DNA from: Agrococcus sp. KRD186
GTDB lineage: Bacteria > Actinomycetota > Actinomycetes > Actinomycetales > Microbacteriaceae
Direction of reading: 5' to 3'
DNA length: 64,000 bases
NCBI RefSeq assembly: GCF_017168255.1
Contig: NZ_JABFAP010000001.1
Span: 719,087-783,086 of the forward strand
Positions within the stretch are counted from its first letter, which is position 1; every line of letters begins with the position of its first letter. This document shows positions 20,062-27,427 of the stretch, piece by piece. Under the pieces are notes generated by a model. It saw nothing but the letters and a program-made list of their open reading frames with translations. It ran no database searches and was not told the DNA's origin. The position numbers were made by a program, and so were the translations under genes.

Positions 20062-20748
20062 ATGGCCGCGACCGCACTCCCCGCCAGCAACGCAGCGCCG
20101 CCCGAGAAGCGCTGCGACGCGAGCGGCATGGCAGAGATCCACCGGATGTTCAGGAGCGGCTTCGGCGAGGGTCCGGAGCTCGTGCGGGGCGTCGCCGACG
20201 GCGACCTCGCGCATGCGGCGGCAGTCGCCGCGCAGCTCGCGCTGCTCTCCGTGAGCCTGCACGCGCACCACGAGGGCGAGGACGAGCAGCTGTGGGGTGC
20301 GCTCCGCGAGCGCTCGCCCGCGTGCGGTGCGCACGTGTCGCGCATGCAGGAGCAGCACGCGCAGATGCTGGTGCACCTGCGCGAGCTGGACGCGGCGCTG
20401 CCTGCATGGCGAGCATCCGCTCTCCACTCCGACCGGGTGACGGTGGTCGAGGCGCTCGACGGGGTGAACGCGGCGCTCGCCGTGCACCTGCCGGACGAGG
20501 AGGCGACCATCGTGCCGGTGATGGAAGCCGTGATCACCGAGGACGAGGTGGAGTGGTTCGCCGCGCACGGCAGGAAGAGCACGCCGAAGGGGCAGACCTG
20601 GAACTCGCTGGGCGCGATCCTGCGCGCGCAGCCCGACGGCGGCGAGGCGTGGCAGCGCAAGCACCTGCCCGCGCCCGTGCGGCTGCTGTGGCGGGCGGTC
20701 GGCGCTCGCCGCTACGCGAAGACCCGGGCGGCGCTCGAGGGCCGCTGA
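20062..20748 (+). CDS. Hemerythrin HHE-domain protein
   Basis: A 228-residue cytoplasmic protein. Metal-ligand candidates fit a four-helix hemerythrin cation-binding domain: H27 (AEIHRMF), H70 with E74 (HAHHEGEDE), H99 (MQEQHAQM) and H142 with E146 or E147 (VHLPDEEA). Such domains bind a di-iron centre and sense or buffer oxygen, NO or iron; which one applies here is unknown. The ATG at 20062 is favoured over one 36 bases upstream because AGAAGGA sits 6 bases before it. A basic C-terminal tail (from about 205) is extra. It stands alone and ends 56 bp before the dehydrogenase gene. Confidence 0.8.
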   Translation: MAATALPASNAAPPEKRCDASGMAEIHRMFRSGFGEGPELVRGVADGDLAHAAAVAAQLALLSVSLHAHHEGEDEQLWGALRERSPACGAHVSRMQEQHAQMLVHLRELDAALPAWRASALHSDRVTVVEALDGVNAALAVHLPDEEATIVPVMEAVITEDEVEWFAAHGRKSTPKGQTWNSLGAILRAQPDGGEAWQRKHLPAPVRLLWRAVGARRYAKTRAALEGR

Positions 20749-20804
20749 GCTCGCGCCCGACCGAGCGGCCGCAGACGGCGGCGGCGCTCTGCCAGGATCG
20801 AGCC

Positions 20805-21872
20805 ATGCGCGCGCTCGTCCTCGACTCCGTCCGCAGCACGCCGGCCGTGCGGGAGGTGCCGGCGCCGCTGCCGCCGGCCGGCGGGGTGGTCGTCGAGGTG
20901 ATGGCGACGGGCCTGTGCGGCAGCGACTGGCACGCCTGGGCGGGGCACGACGAGATCGCCTTCCCGCACGTGCCGGGGCACGAGCTCGCCGGCGTCGTCT
21001 CCGCCGTCGGCGCGGGCGTCGAGCGCTGGCGGGTGGGCGACCGCGTGACGGTGCCGTTCGTGTGCGGCTGCGGCCGCTGCGTGTGGTGCCTCGCGGGCGA
21101 GGCGCAGGTGTGCCCCGAGCAGCAGCAGCCCGGCTTCACCCACTGGGGATCCTTCGCCGAGCAGGTCGCCCTGCACGCCGCCGACGCCAATCTCGTCGCC
21201 ATCCCCGAGGGTGTCGACTTCGCGACCGCCGCGAGCCTCGGCTGCCGCTTCGCGACCGCCTACCGCGCGCTCGTCGGCCGCGCCCGCGCGCAGCCGGGGG
21301 AGTGGCTGACGGTCATCGGTGCTGGCGGCGTCGGCCTCAGCGCCGTGATGATCGGCCACGCGCTCGGCGCGCGTGTGATCGCGATCGACCGCAACGCATC
21401 CGCCCTCGCCCTCGCGACCGAGCTGGGCGCCGAGCACACGGTGCTCGCGGACGGCAGCGACGTGCCGACCGCCATCGCGGCGCTCACGGGCGGCGGCAGC
21501 CACGTCTCGGTGGACGCCGTCGGCAGCGAGCAGACGGCGGCGGATGCGGTGCTCGGCCTGCGCAGGCGCGGCCGGCACGTGCAGATCGGCCTGCTGCCGC
21601 CGGCCGACGGGCATCCGCGCGTGCCGCTCTCGCGCGTGATCGCGTGGGAGCTCGACGTGCTCGGCAGCCACGGCATGGCGGCGCGCGACTACCCTGGCAT
21701 GCTCGCGCTCATCGAGCGGGGCGTGCTGGAGCCGCAGCGGCTGATCGAGCGCACGGTGGGGCTCGAGGAGGCGGCGCGACTGCTGCCGGTCTACGACCGG
21801 TCGACGGCGGCGGGCATCACGATGATCGATCCGCGGCGCTCGGCGGCGCCCGTGGAAGGGGCGAACGCGTGA
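20805..21872 (+). CDS. Zinc-dependent alcohol dehydrogenase
   Basis: A 355-residue medium-chain dehydrogenase. Catalytic zinc ligands are C38 in GLCGSDWHAW and H59-E60 in VPGHELAG; a structural zinc site is suggested by C89, C92, C95 and C103. The nucleotide-binding loop is GAGGVGLSA near residue 170. The protein lines up with the sorbitol/threonine-dehydrogenase side of the family, but the alcohol substrate is unknown. The stop overlaps the GTG start of the next gene, so the two are translationally coupled and may act on related carbonyl or sugar compounds. Confidence 0.85.
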   Translation: MRALVLDSVRSTPAVREVPAPLPPAGGVVVEVMATGLCGSDWHAWAGHDEIAFPHVPGHELAGVVSAVGAGVERWRVGDRVTVPFVCGCGRCVWCLAGEAQVCPEQQQPGFTHWGSFAEQVALHAADANLVAIPEGVDFATAASLGCRFATAYRALVGRARAQPGEWLTVIGAGGVGLSAVMIGHALGARVIAIDRNASALALATELGAEHTVLADGSDVPTAIAALTGGGSHVSVDAVGSEQTAADAVLGLRRRGRHVQIGLLPPADGHPRVPLSRVIAWELDVLGSHGMAARDYPGMLALIERGVLEPQRLIERTVGLEEAARLLPVYDRSTAAGITMIDPRRSAAPVEGANA

Positions 21873-22720
21873 GCGGGATCCAGGCACCGCCGGGGCCGGG
21901 GCGGCGCGTGCTGCTGGTCGGCTGCGGGAAGGTCGGCACGAGGCTGGGGGAGCGCCTGGTGGGCGCCGGCGCGCAGGCGTTCGGCCTGCGACGCGACACC
22001 GCCGCGCTGCCGCCGTCGCTCACGCCGCTGGCCGTCGATCTGCTCGCGCCGCCGGTGGGCGAACTGCCGACCGTGGATGCGATGGTGATCACCCTCACGC
22101 CGAGCCTCGGTGCGCCCGAGAGGGCCGACGGCTATCTCGTCGCGCTCCGCAACCTGGCTGCCGGGCTGCAGGCCATCCCGCAGCGCGTGGTGCTGGTCTC
22201 CTCGACCCGCGTCTTCGAAGGGCGGCCGGGCGAGCATCCGCGCACGGAGGACGACGTGCCCGCTCCGGCGAGCGCGGGGGCCGAGATGCTGCTCGCGGGC
22301 GAGCGGTTGGCGACCGAGCTGTTCGACGCGCACGTCGTGCGGCCGGCCGGCATCTACGGGCCTGGCCGGGAGCGACTGCTGCGCGTCGTGCTCGAGGGGC
22401 AGACGGTCGACTACGCCAAGCGCACGAACCGCATCCACGAGACCGATCTCGTGCGGGCACTCGAGGCGATGCTGACGGTGGCCGCGCCGCCGCGCCTGGT
22501 GCATGCCGTCGACGAGGCGCCGGCGCCGCTGGGCGAGGTCGTGGCGCATATCGCGCGGCGGCTGCAGGTCGCGCCGCCCCCGAAGCTGGCCACGGCGGCC
22601 AGCGGCACGGTACTCAGCGGCGCACTGCTGCGCACGCTGCTGCCTGCCCTGCGGTACCCGAGTTTCGTCGACGGCTACAACGGGCTCATCGCCATGCGCG
22701 AGCGCGCGGTCAGCTCGTGA
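21869..22720 (+). CDS. NAD-dependent epimerase/atypical SDR (YeeZ-like)
   Basis: A 283-residue Rossmann protein with the dinucleotide loop VGCGKVGTRLG (residues 17-27), the strand VVLVSSTRVFEG and an RPAGIYGPGR motif typical of extended SDR epimerases. The usual Tyr-x-x-x-Lys is not seen: the region where it belongs reads AEMLLAGERL. It therefore belongs with atypical SDRs of unknown reaction. The GTG start at 21869 overlaps the TGA of the dehydrogenase gene, so the pair forms an operon. It converges on an AbiE-like module with 2 bp between the stops. Confidence 0.75.
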   Translation: MSGIQAPPGPGRRVLLVGCGKVGTRLGERLVGAGAQAFGLRRDTAALPPSLTPLAVDLLAPPVGELPTVDAMVITLTPSLGAPERADGYLVALRNLAAGLQAIPQRVVLVSSTRVFEGRPGEHPRTEDDVPAPASAGAEMLLAGERLATELFDAHVVRPAGIYGPGRERLLRVVLEGQTVDYAKRTNRIHETDLVRALEAMLTVAAPPRLVHAVDEAPAPLGEVVAHIARRLQVAPPPKLATAASGTVLSGALLRTLLPALRYPSFVDGYNGLIAMRERAVSS

Positions 22721-22722
22721 GC

Positions 22723-23190
22723 TCAGTCGCGGAGCCGCGCGCGGTCCGCCTCGCTGACGTCGACCGTGCTGCGCAGCGCGCGTGTGCCGCCTGGAGCCTT
22801 CACGGCTGTCGTCACCGCCCTGTGTGCCAGCACCGAGGGCGCCGCGTGGTCAGCGACCAGCACGTCGACGACCTCGGATCCGCGGGTGAAGCGATGCGCT
22901 CTGGCGGCGGCATGCAGGGCGCGATGCTCGATGAAGCCAGCCGATGCAAGCATCCTGGCGGCGGAGGCATACGTGATCGCGCCCGTCTCGACGTGGATCA
23001 GCGCGTCGATGTCCGTCGTCGCTCGCGGATGCGGCACGCCGGCCCTAAGCGCATGCAGCTGCACCATCATGCCGCCGATGAGTGTCCACGAGACCGGTGG
23101 GAGCAGCTGCGCCACTTCGATCAGCAGCGGCCACGGCCCCAACCTGCTCGTGGTGGGCACCTGGATGTGCCAGCGCTCACGGTCGTTCAC
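22723..23190 (-). CDS. Small nucleotidyltransferase-like protein (AbiEii/MNT-type)
   Basis: A 155-residue protein with the pol-beta nucleotidyltransferase core: a strand and GG at residues 39-40 (WTLIGGMMVQLHALR), the metal-binding pair TDID at 59-62, and a possible third carboxylate at D109 or D114. Known relatives, such as AbiEii or MNT proteins, transfer nucleotides to tRNA or to a partner protein. This one is much shorter than AbiEii. The GTG start at 23190 overlaps the stop of the upstream gene as GTGA and skips a low-similarity extension. It may be the effector of a two-gene defence or toxin-antitoxin module; that is inference. Confidence 0.65.
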   Translation of the reverse strand: MNDRERWHIQVPTTSRLGPWPLLIEVAQLLPPVSWTLIGGMMVQLHALRAGVPHPRATTDIDALIHVETGAITYASAARMLASAGFIEHRALHAAARAHRFTRGSEVVDVLVADHAAPSVLAHRAVTTAVKAPGGTRALRSTVDVSEADRARLRD

Positions 23191-23840
23191 AGCGTGCGCG
23201 CCCTCGACGCGAGGACGTCGGCAGCAGCGCGCATCATCCTCGTATCGCCCAGCAAGTAGCACTCGAGCAGCACGCGCGAGGCGCTCTGCGGCCCGATCGC
23301 CCCGGCGAGCAGCACGATGTCGCCGCCGGCGTCATCCACCAGGCCGGTCCGCACGAGATCCTGCCGCGACTCTCCGCCCGGCGTCCGCAGGTAGCGGGTG
23401 CCGTCCAGGCCGCCGTGGATCCCGAGGTCGAGCGTGCCAGCCTCATCCAGCCCGCTCATCGCGGCAACGGCCGCCTCTGCATCGATGCGAGCCGTCCCTC
23501 GCGGTGCCGAGACTCGGCGGATTCGCCCGAGCACCCCTTCGGCACGATGCGCGATCGCTGCCGCATCCTGCGTCTTGAGCTGACTGCGCAACCGCGACCG
23601 TGAGTCGTGCCGGAGACGATCGGTGGTGCCGCGATCCAGCAGGTCGAACGCCGCGAGCGCCGTCTCGGCTGCCCATCGCCGGCCCTCACCGCGGGATCGC
23701 GCCACCATGAGCACCGCGAGGTGGTCGACGAAGGATGCGTTGCCGACCTCTTCGACGAAGCCCGCGTCACGGATCGCGTAGCTCGCACCGCGCCGTGACA
23801 TGCCGAGGCGTTCGGCGGCGTCCGCGGTCGACATGCGCAT
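23187..23840 (-). CDS. HTH protein, AbiEi-like regulator or antitoxin
   Basis: A 217-residue protein whose first 27 residues (ADAAERLGMSRRGASYAIRD) form a clear helix-turn-helix. The middle and C terminus (residues 90-215) contain a repeated ILV/Gly-rich layout seen in transcriptional AbiEi-type antitoxins, but I cannot assign a family firmly. The ATG at 23840 has AGGAAGGA 8 bases upstream. The gene is first in an operon with the nucleotidyltransferase-like gene, overlapping it by 4 bases. A long palindrome covers its ribosome site and start codon, so it is probably autoregulated. Confidence 0.6.
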   Translation of the reverse strand: MRMSTADAAERLGMSRRGASYAIRDAGFVEEVGNASFVDHLAVLMVARSRGEGRRWAAETALAAFDLLDRGTTDRLRHDSRSRLRSQLKTQDAAAIAHRAEGVLGRIRRVSAPRGTARIDAEAAVAAMSGLDEAGTLDLGIHGGLDGTRYLRTPGGESRQDLVRTGLVDDAGGDIVLLAGAIGPQSASRVLLECYLLGDTRMMRAAADVLASRARTL

Positions 23841-23877
23841 TGGCTGAATCCTTCCTGATCAAGAAGACTTCAGCCAA
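23840..23877. promoter_or_regulatory. 38-bp near-perfect palindrome over the start of the AbiE-like module
   Basis: The outer arms TTGGCTGAA (23840-23848) and TTCAGCCAA (23869-23877) are exact. The inner CTTC/GAAG and the central TGATCA also pair, so only three symmetric pairs mismatch over 38 bp. The ribosome site AGGAAGGA and the first base of the ATG lie within it. A dimeric helix-turn-helix protein bound here would block transcription, and the RNA form could fold over the ribosome site. Confidence 0.65.
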
Positions 23878-23913
23878 GGGTAGCATCGCGCGATGCGCCG
23901 GCCTCGGCGTCTC

Positions 23914-25074
23914 TCACCGGTAGCGCTCCGGCAGCGGGTTGGCCGCCCGGCCCTCCGTCGACAGCAGCAGCACCACCGCGTCGGGCGGCAGCGCCTCCGT
24001 CAACCCCGCCTCCGCGGCCGCCCGCAGTGCGCGCACGCCCGCGAGCGAGGCGGCGCCGCACGGGCCGGCGTCGACGCCGAGCCTCGCCAGGTCGTGCACC
24101 GCCTGCGCCGCGGCATCCTCGCTCACCGTCACCGCCGCATCCACCCCGTCGCGCAGCAGCGGCCAAGCGATCTCCGAGAGCGTGCCGCAGTTGAGGCCGA
24201 GCATGATCGTCTCGCCCGTCGCCACGCGCCGCGGCGAGCCCGCCTCGAGCGAGTCGAGCAGCGTCGGCGCGAGCTCCGGCTCGACCGAGAGCACGGTGGC
24301 GGGGCGATCGCCGGCGATGCCGGGCTCCGAGCGGAAGTGCCGCACGACCGCCTGCGCGAGCGAGCCCACGCCGACCGGCACGGCGACCAGGTCGAGGCGC
24401 TCGGCCCCCGCCGCGTCGAGCTGCCCGCTCGCCTCGCTGCACAGCGTCTGGTAGCCGTCGACGATCCACTGCGGCACCTCGTGGTAGCCGGGCCAGGCGG
24501 TGTCCTGCACGTGCAGCATCGCCGGGTCGGCCGCCGCCTCTGCCGCCGCAGCCACCACGTCGTCGTACGGCAGCGCCAGCTCGCGCACCTCCGCGCCCTC
24601 GGCCGCGATCGCGCGCTGCGCCTCGGCGGTGACGGTCGACGGCACGAAGACCAGTGAGCGGATGCCGACCAGACGTGCCATGTGGGCCACGGCACGGCCG
24701 TGGTTGCCGTCCGTCGCCGCCACCAGGGTCACATCGCCGCCGGCGAGGCGCTCGCGCAGCTCGTCGAGCGGCAGCGGCGCGGAGCCGGGGGAGAGGTGCT
24801 CGCCGAGCGCTCGCACGATCGCGTAGGAGACGCCCAGCATCTTGAACGCCGGCAGCCCCATGCGCGAGGACTCGTCCTTCACGAACACGCGCGCGACGCC
24901 GAGCTCGGCCGCGACCCCCGGCAGCTCGACGAGCGGCGTCGGCGCGTAGCCGGGCATGCTCGCGTGGAAGCCGGCGATGCCGGCGACCGGCTCACAGCGC
25001 CACTGCCGGGCCGCGTCGTTGCGGTAGATGCGGGTGCCTGCCGCATCCGTCGTCGTGCCTGCGTCTGCTGTCAT
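23914..25074 (-). CDS. PLP-dependent lyase, diaminopropionate ammonia-lyase-like
   Basis: A 386-residue fold-type II PLP enzyme. The cofactor lysine is K78 in KDESSRMGLPAFKMLG, the phosphate or substrate loop is ATDGNHGRAVA (residues 120-130), and a glycine-rich PVGVGSL loop follows. The KDES..MGLPAFK form is that of diaminopropionate ammonia-lyase rather than threonine dehydratase. The expected reaction is alpha,beta-elimination of 2,3-diaminopropionate to pyruvate and ammonia, but serine or threonine dehydration cannot be excluded. It is divergent from the AbiE-like module and stands alone. Confidence 0.75.
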   Translation of the reverse strand: MTADAGTTTDAAGTRIYRNDAARQWRCEPVAGIAGFHASMPGYAPTPLVELPGVAAELGVARVFVKDESSRMGLPAFKMLGVSYAIVRALGEHLSPGSAPLPLDELRERLAGGDVTLVAATDGNHGRAVAHMARLVGIRSLVFVPSTVTAEAQRAIAAEGAEVRELALPYDDVVAAAAEAAADPAMLHVQDTAWPGYHEVPQWIVDGYQTLCSEASGQLDAAGAERLDLVAVPVGVGSLAQAVVRHFRSEPGIAGDRPATVLSVEPELAPTLLDSLEAGSPRRVATGETIMLGLNCGTLSEIAWPLLRDGVDAAVTVSEDAAAQAVHDLARLGVDAGPCGAASLAGVRALRAAAEAGLTEALPPDAVVLLLSTEGRAANPLPERYR

Positions 25075-25201
25075 GCCCTCATCATGCCCGGGCGCCCGCG
25101 CGCCGGGTCAACCCGGCCCATCCGGATGCGCCAGGTCAGGGGCCGCCGGCAGCGAGAACTTGCCGGGCTCCGCCGCGATCAGCGTCGCCATCTCGCCTCG
25201 C

Positions 25202-25831
25202 TCAGCCGTGCTTGCGTGCGCTCAGCAGCTCGACGGTGCCCGCCTTCCGGCGCACGGCCTCCTCGATGGCGAAGCCTGCGCGCTCGACGAGCGGTCGTGA
25301 GCGGCGGGTGAAGTGCTCGCCGGCGGCGCGCACCGTCACCTGCTCCAGCAGCCGTTGCGCCCAGCGCAGCGGCGGCCACGTGCTGCCGACGTGATCGAGC
25401 AGCAGCAGCCGCCCGCCCGGCACCAGCACCCGGTGCATATCGCCGATCGCTCGCACCGGATCCGGGATGCTACAGAGCGCGAGCGCGCACACGACGGTGT
25501 CGAAGGATGCGTCGGGGAACGGCAACCGCTCCGCGTCGCCCTCGACGAGCTCGACTTCGCGGCCCAGCTGCGCGGCGCGTGCGCGGGCGACCGCGAGCAT
25601 GCCGGGGCTGAGGTCGACGCCCGTCACCACCGCATCCGCCCCGTAGTGGGGCAGATCGGCGCCCGTGCCGATCGCGACCTCGAGCACCCGGCCGTGCGCG
25701 CGTGCGCCGAGCCACTCGCGGCCGCCGCCGAACCAGGTGCGCTCGAAGAGGGCCATGCTGTCGTCGTAGCGGGGCGCGACGCGCTCCCACACCCCGCGCT
25801 GTCTGGCCGTCAGGTCGTCGTGGTCGCGCAT
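25202..25831 (-). CDS. Class I SAM-dependent methyltransferase
   Basis: A 209-residue methyltransferase with motif I VLEVAIGTGAD at residues 49-59, an acidic motif II after TGVDLSPGM and motif IV near FDTVVCALALCSIPDP. The layout is that of Methyltransf_11 enzymes, which include phospholipid and quinone methylases. The C-terminal half, with a basic helix (RRSRPLVERAGF), resembles the Pmt/UbiE-like lipid branch. The substrate is not determinable. The ATG at 25831 is chosen because sequence similarity starts there; upstream reading has none. It is divergent from the FMN reductase gene. Confidence 0.8.
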   Translation of the reverse strand: MRDHDDLTARQRGVWERVAPRYDDSMALFERTWFGGGREWLGARAHGRVLEVAIGTGADLPHYGADAVVTGVDLSPGMLAVARARAAQLGREVELVEGDAERLPFPDASFDTVVCALALCSIPDPVRAIGDMHRVLVPGGRLLLLDHVGSTWPPLRWAQRLLEQVTVRAAGEHFTRRSRPLVERAGFAIEEAVRRKAGTVELLSARKHG

Positions 25832-25924
25832 CCGCTCATCCCTTCCGGCTCCATGATGCCGGGTGGTGCGCCTCGCGATCGAGTGCCGATGGCAGGGGAA
25901 CGAAATCTGATCGCGCGGGAATAG

Positions 25925-25936
25925 TTCAAGATTGAA
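25925..25936. promoter_or_regulatory. Inverted repeat in a divergent promoter region
   Basis: TTCAA-GA-TTGAA is a perfect 5-2-5 inverted repeat in the 219-bp gap between the divergent methyltransferase and FMN reductase genes. Its size would suit a MarR- or HxlR-type regulator, but no such gene is nearby. Evidence is the symmetry alone. Confidence 0.25.
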
Positions 25937-26050
25937 GCGGTTGGATGACGTGGATGCCACGGCGCACCGCGGATCGCGGCAGGCGCACGGCATCCGGATC
26001 CCATCGATGCGGCGCTGCTCGGCAGCCCTTGACCCCTGAGGAAGACACAC

Positions 26051-26617
26051 ATGACGAAGATCGCCATCATCACCGGCAGCATCCGCCCGAACCGCATCGG
26101 CGCGGGCGTCTCGCAGTGGGTGCTGGAGCAGGCGCAGCAGCGCGGCGACGCTGACTACGAGCTGGTCGACATCGCCGACTTCAACCTGCCGCTGCTCGAC
26201 GAGCCCATGCCCGGCGCGCAGACCCAGGAGCACACGCAGGCCTGGGCCGCGAAGATCGCCGAGTTCGACGGCTTCGTGTTCGTGACCGGCGAGTACAACC
26301 ACTCGGTCGTGCCTGCGCTGGCGAACGCGATCTCGTTCCTGAACGCCGAGTGGAACAACAAGGCCGCCGGCATCGTCGGCTACGGCTCGGCCATGGGCGT
26401 GCGCGCCGTCGAGCACCTGCGCGGCATCCTCTCGGAGCTGCAGGTCGCCCACGTGCAGAAGGCCGGCATGTTCTCGCTCTTCACCGACTTCGAGAACTTC
26501 TCGACCTTCAAGCCCACCGAGATGCACGCCGCGTCGGTCGCCCCGATGCTCGACCAGCTGGTCGTCTGGAGCAAGGCGATGGAGCACGTGCGCGAGGGCG
26601 CACTCGTCGCCGCCTGA
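26051..26617 (+). CDS. NADPH-dependent FMN reductase (flavodoxin-like)
   Basis: A 188-residue flavodoxin-fold protein. The FMN phosphate loop is GSIRPNRIG at residues 9-17; the second FMN contact is TGEYNHSVVPALANAI, typical of azoreductase/chromate-reductase-like NADPH:FMN reductases. It probably reduces quinones or nitro compounds, or supplies FMNH2 to partner enzymes; the two-component monooxygenase-like gene near 45 kb would need such a reductase, but no link is shown. The ATG is preceded by TGAGGAAG. It is followed by a hairpin terminator. Confidence 0.85.
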   Translation: MTKIAIITGSIRPNRIGAGVSQWVLEQAQQRGDADYELVDIADFNLPLLDEPMPGAQTQEHTQAWAAKIAEFDGFVFVTGEYNHSVVPALANAISFLNAEWNNKAAGIVGYGSAMGVRAVEHLRGILSELQVAHVQKAGMFSLFTDFENFSTFKPTEMHAASVAPMLDQLVVWSKAMEHVREGALVAA

Positions 26618-26654
26618 TCGACACCGCTGTCGGGGACTGAGCCCTTCGACGCCG

Positions 26655-26683
26655 GAGCGGGCCTGCCCTGGGGAGGCCCGCTC
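26655..26683 (+). terminator. Hairpin terminator after the FMN reductase gene
   Basis: GAGCGGGCCT (26655-26664) pairs perfectly with AGGCCCGCTC (26674-26683) around a 9-nt loop. TGCTGTGT follows, a weak T-rich run as usual in such GC-rich genomes. It lies 38 bp past the stop codon. Confidence 0.65.
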
Positions 26684-26790
26684 TGCTGTGTCCGGGGGCG
26701 GATGCGTCGGCTCGCGCCGAGCGCGGTGGTTGCGGGGTGCAGCGTCGCATCGACGCTGCTGAGAACCAGATCTTGAGGTTGACTGGCGTC

Positions 26791-27027
26791 ATGCGAACCA
26801 TCAGCGCGACCGAGGCCTCCCGCCAGTTCTCGGATCTGCTCGATGCCGTCGAGGCGGGCGAGACACTCACCGTGACCCGAGGCGGTCGCAAAGTCGTTGA
26901 GATCAGGCCAGCCCGCCGTGCCACGGGGCGCGACCTGCGTGCCGCGCTCGCGGGGACGGATGCGCCCGACGAGCGTGTCGCATCCGACATCTCCGCGGCG
27001 ATCGACGACCTGAGCGGCGACGGCTGA
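26791..27027 (+). CDS. Phd/YefM-type antitoxin without a visible toxin
   Basis: A 78-residue protein beginning MRTISATEASRQFSDLLDAV and continuing with GETLTVTRGGRKVVEIRPA, the classic Phd/YefM antitoxin fold. The C-terminal 35 residues are acidic and should carry the toxin-binding part. The ATG at 26791 matches the family start. Family members normally sit directly upstream of a Doc, RelE or PIN toxin, but no toxin-like frame is found on either strand in the following 400 bp. The gene is therefore an orphan or the remnant of a decayed pair. Confidence 0.8.
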   Translation: MRTISATEASRQFSDLLDAVEAGETLTVTRGGRKVVEIRPARRATGRDLRAALAGTDAPDERVASDISAAIDDLSGDG

Positions 27028-27046
27028 ATCCTCGTACAGCCAGCCT

Positions 27047-27075
27047 CGAACCGGTCGGGAATCCCGACAGGTTCG
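27047..27075. repeat. Palindrome 1 of 4, 29 bp
   Basis: CGAACC-g-GTCGGGA (27047-27060) mirrors TCCCGAC-a-GGTTCG (27062-27075) around a single A. Thirteen of fourteen pairs match. Confidence 0.75.
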
Positions 27076-27105
27076 CATCGCGAGGCCGCGCCTCGCCTCG
27101 TCGCT

Positions 27106-27140
27106 TCGCGAACTCACAAGGATCACTTGTCGGTTCGCGA
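27106..27140. repeat. Palindrome 2 of 4, 35 bp
   Basis: TCGCGAAC (27106-27113) pairs with GTTCGCGA (27133-27140), and ACAAG (27116-27120) with CTTGT (27126-27130). The loop GATCA and a two-base internal mismatch separate them. It shares the GAAC...AAGGAT...CTT...GTTC layout with palindrome 3. Confidence 0.75.
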
Positions 27141-27167
27141 TGCAGGCAGAAGTCGGCCCCGGTCGAC

Positions 27168-27194
27168 GAACCCGTAAGGATGGCTTACGAGTTC
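27168..27194. repeat. Palindrome 3 of 4, 27 bp
   Basis: GAAC-c-CGTAAG (27168-27178) pairs with CTTACG-a-GTTC (27184-27194) around the loop GATGG. It is the same design as palindrome 2: outer GAAC/GTTC, a mismatch, an inner stem ending in AAG/CTT, and a GAT-containing loop. Confidence 0.7.
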
Positions 27195-27230
27195 ACGAAG
27201 TGTGCGTTGCTCCCGTAGCAGCCGCAATGG

Positions 27231-27259
27231 GCAACTGTCGCAGAATCTGCGACAGTTGC
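27231..27259. repeat. Palindrome 4 of 4, 29 bp, perfect
   Basis: GCAACTGTCGCAGA (27231-27244) and TCTGCGACAGTTGC (27246-27259) are exact reverse complements around one A, the same 14-1-14 geometry as palindrome 1. Confidence 0.8.
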
Positions 27260-27427
27260 GGACTGCTCAGCGCTCGGCAGGGTCTGCGATCGGTTCATCT
27301 CTGAGAACGGCGCGTCGCCCAGCGAGCAGCTCGAGCGGATTCGTCTGCGCCCGCGCGGAGCGTGCTCCCTCCCCAGCGGCGAGCCGAGCGTACGGTTGGG
27401 CCCGAGGTGCGAGGGGAGGTGGTGCGC

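Larger units (their letters stand above)
27028..27427. other. 400-bp non-coding region with four palindromes
   Basis: No protein-like frame is seen here on either strand. The first 235 bp hold four long inverted repeats (listed separately), and the last 150 bp hold the presumed promoter region of the secreted-protein gene, where I see no clear -35/-10 pair. A GGGGAGG ribosome site occurs at 27413-27419. Confidence 0.6.

Noticed and set aside
22717-23578. Plus-strand frames across the AbiE-like module
   Set aside because: The minus-strand pair has an HTH, a nucleotidyltransferase core, a start/stop overlap, a ribosome site and a palindrome; the plus-strand frames have none of these.
26791-27185. 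PIN, Doc or RelE toxin partner for the Phd antitoxin
   Set aside because: All six frames were read by eye after the antitoxin stop; none shows a toxin motif and all are short.
27028-27427. CRISPR-like array
   Set aside because: The four palindromes differ in sequence and have unequal spacing; there are no identical repeats with unique spacers and no cas genes.
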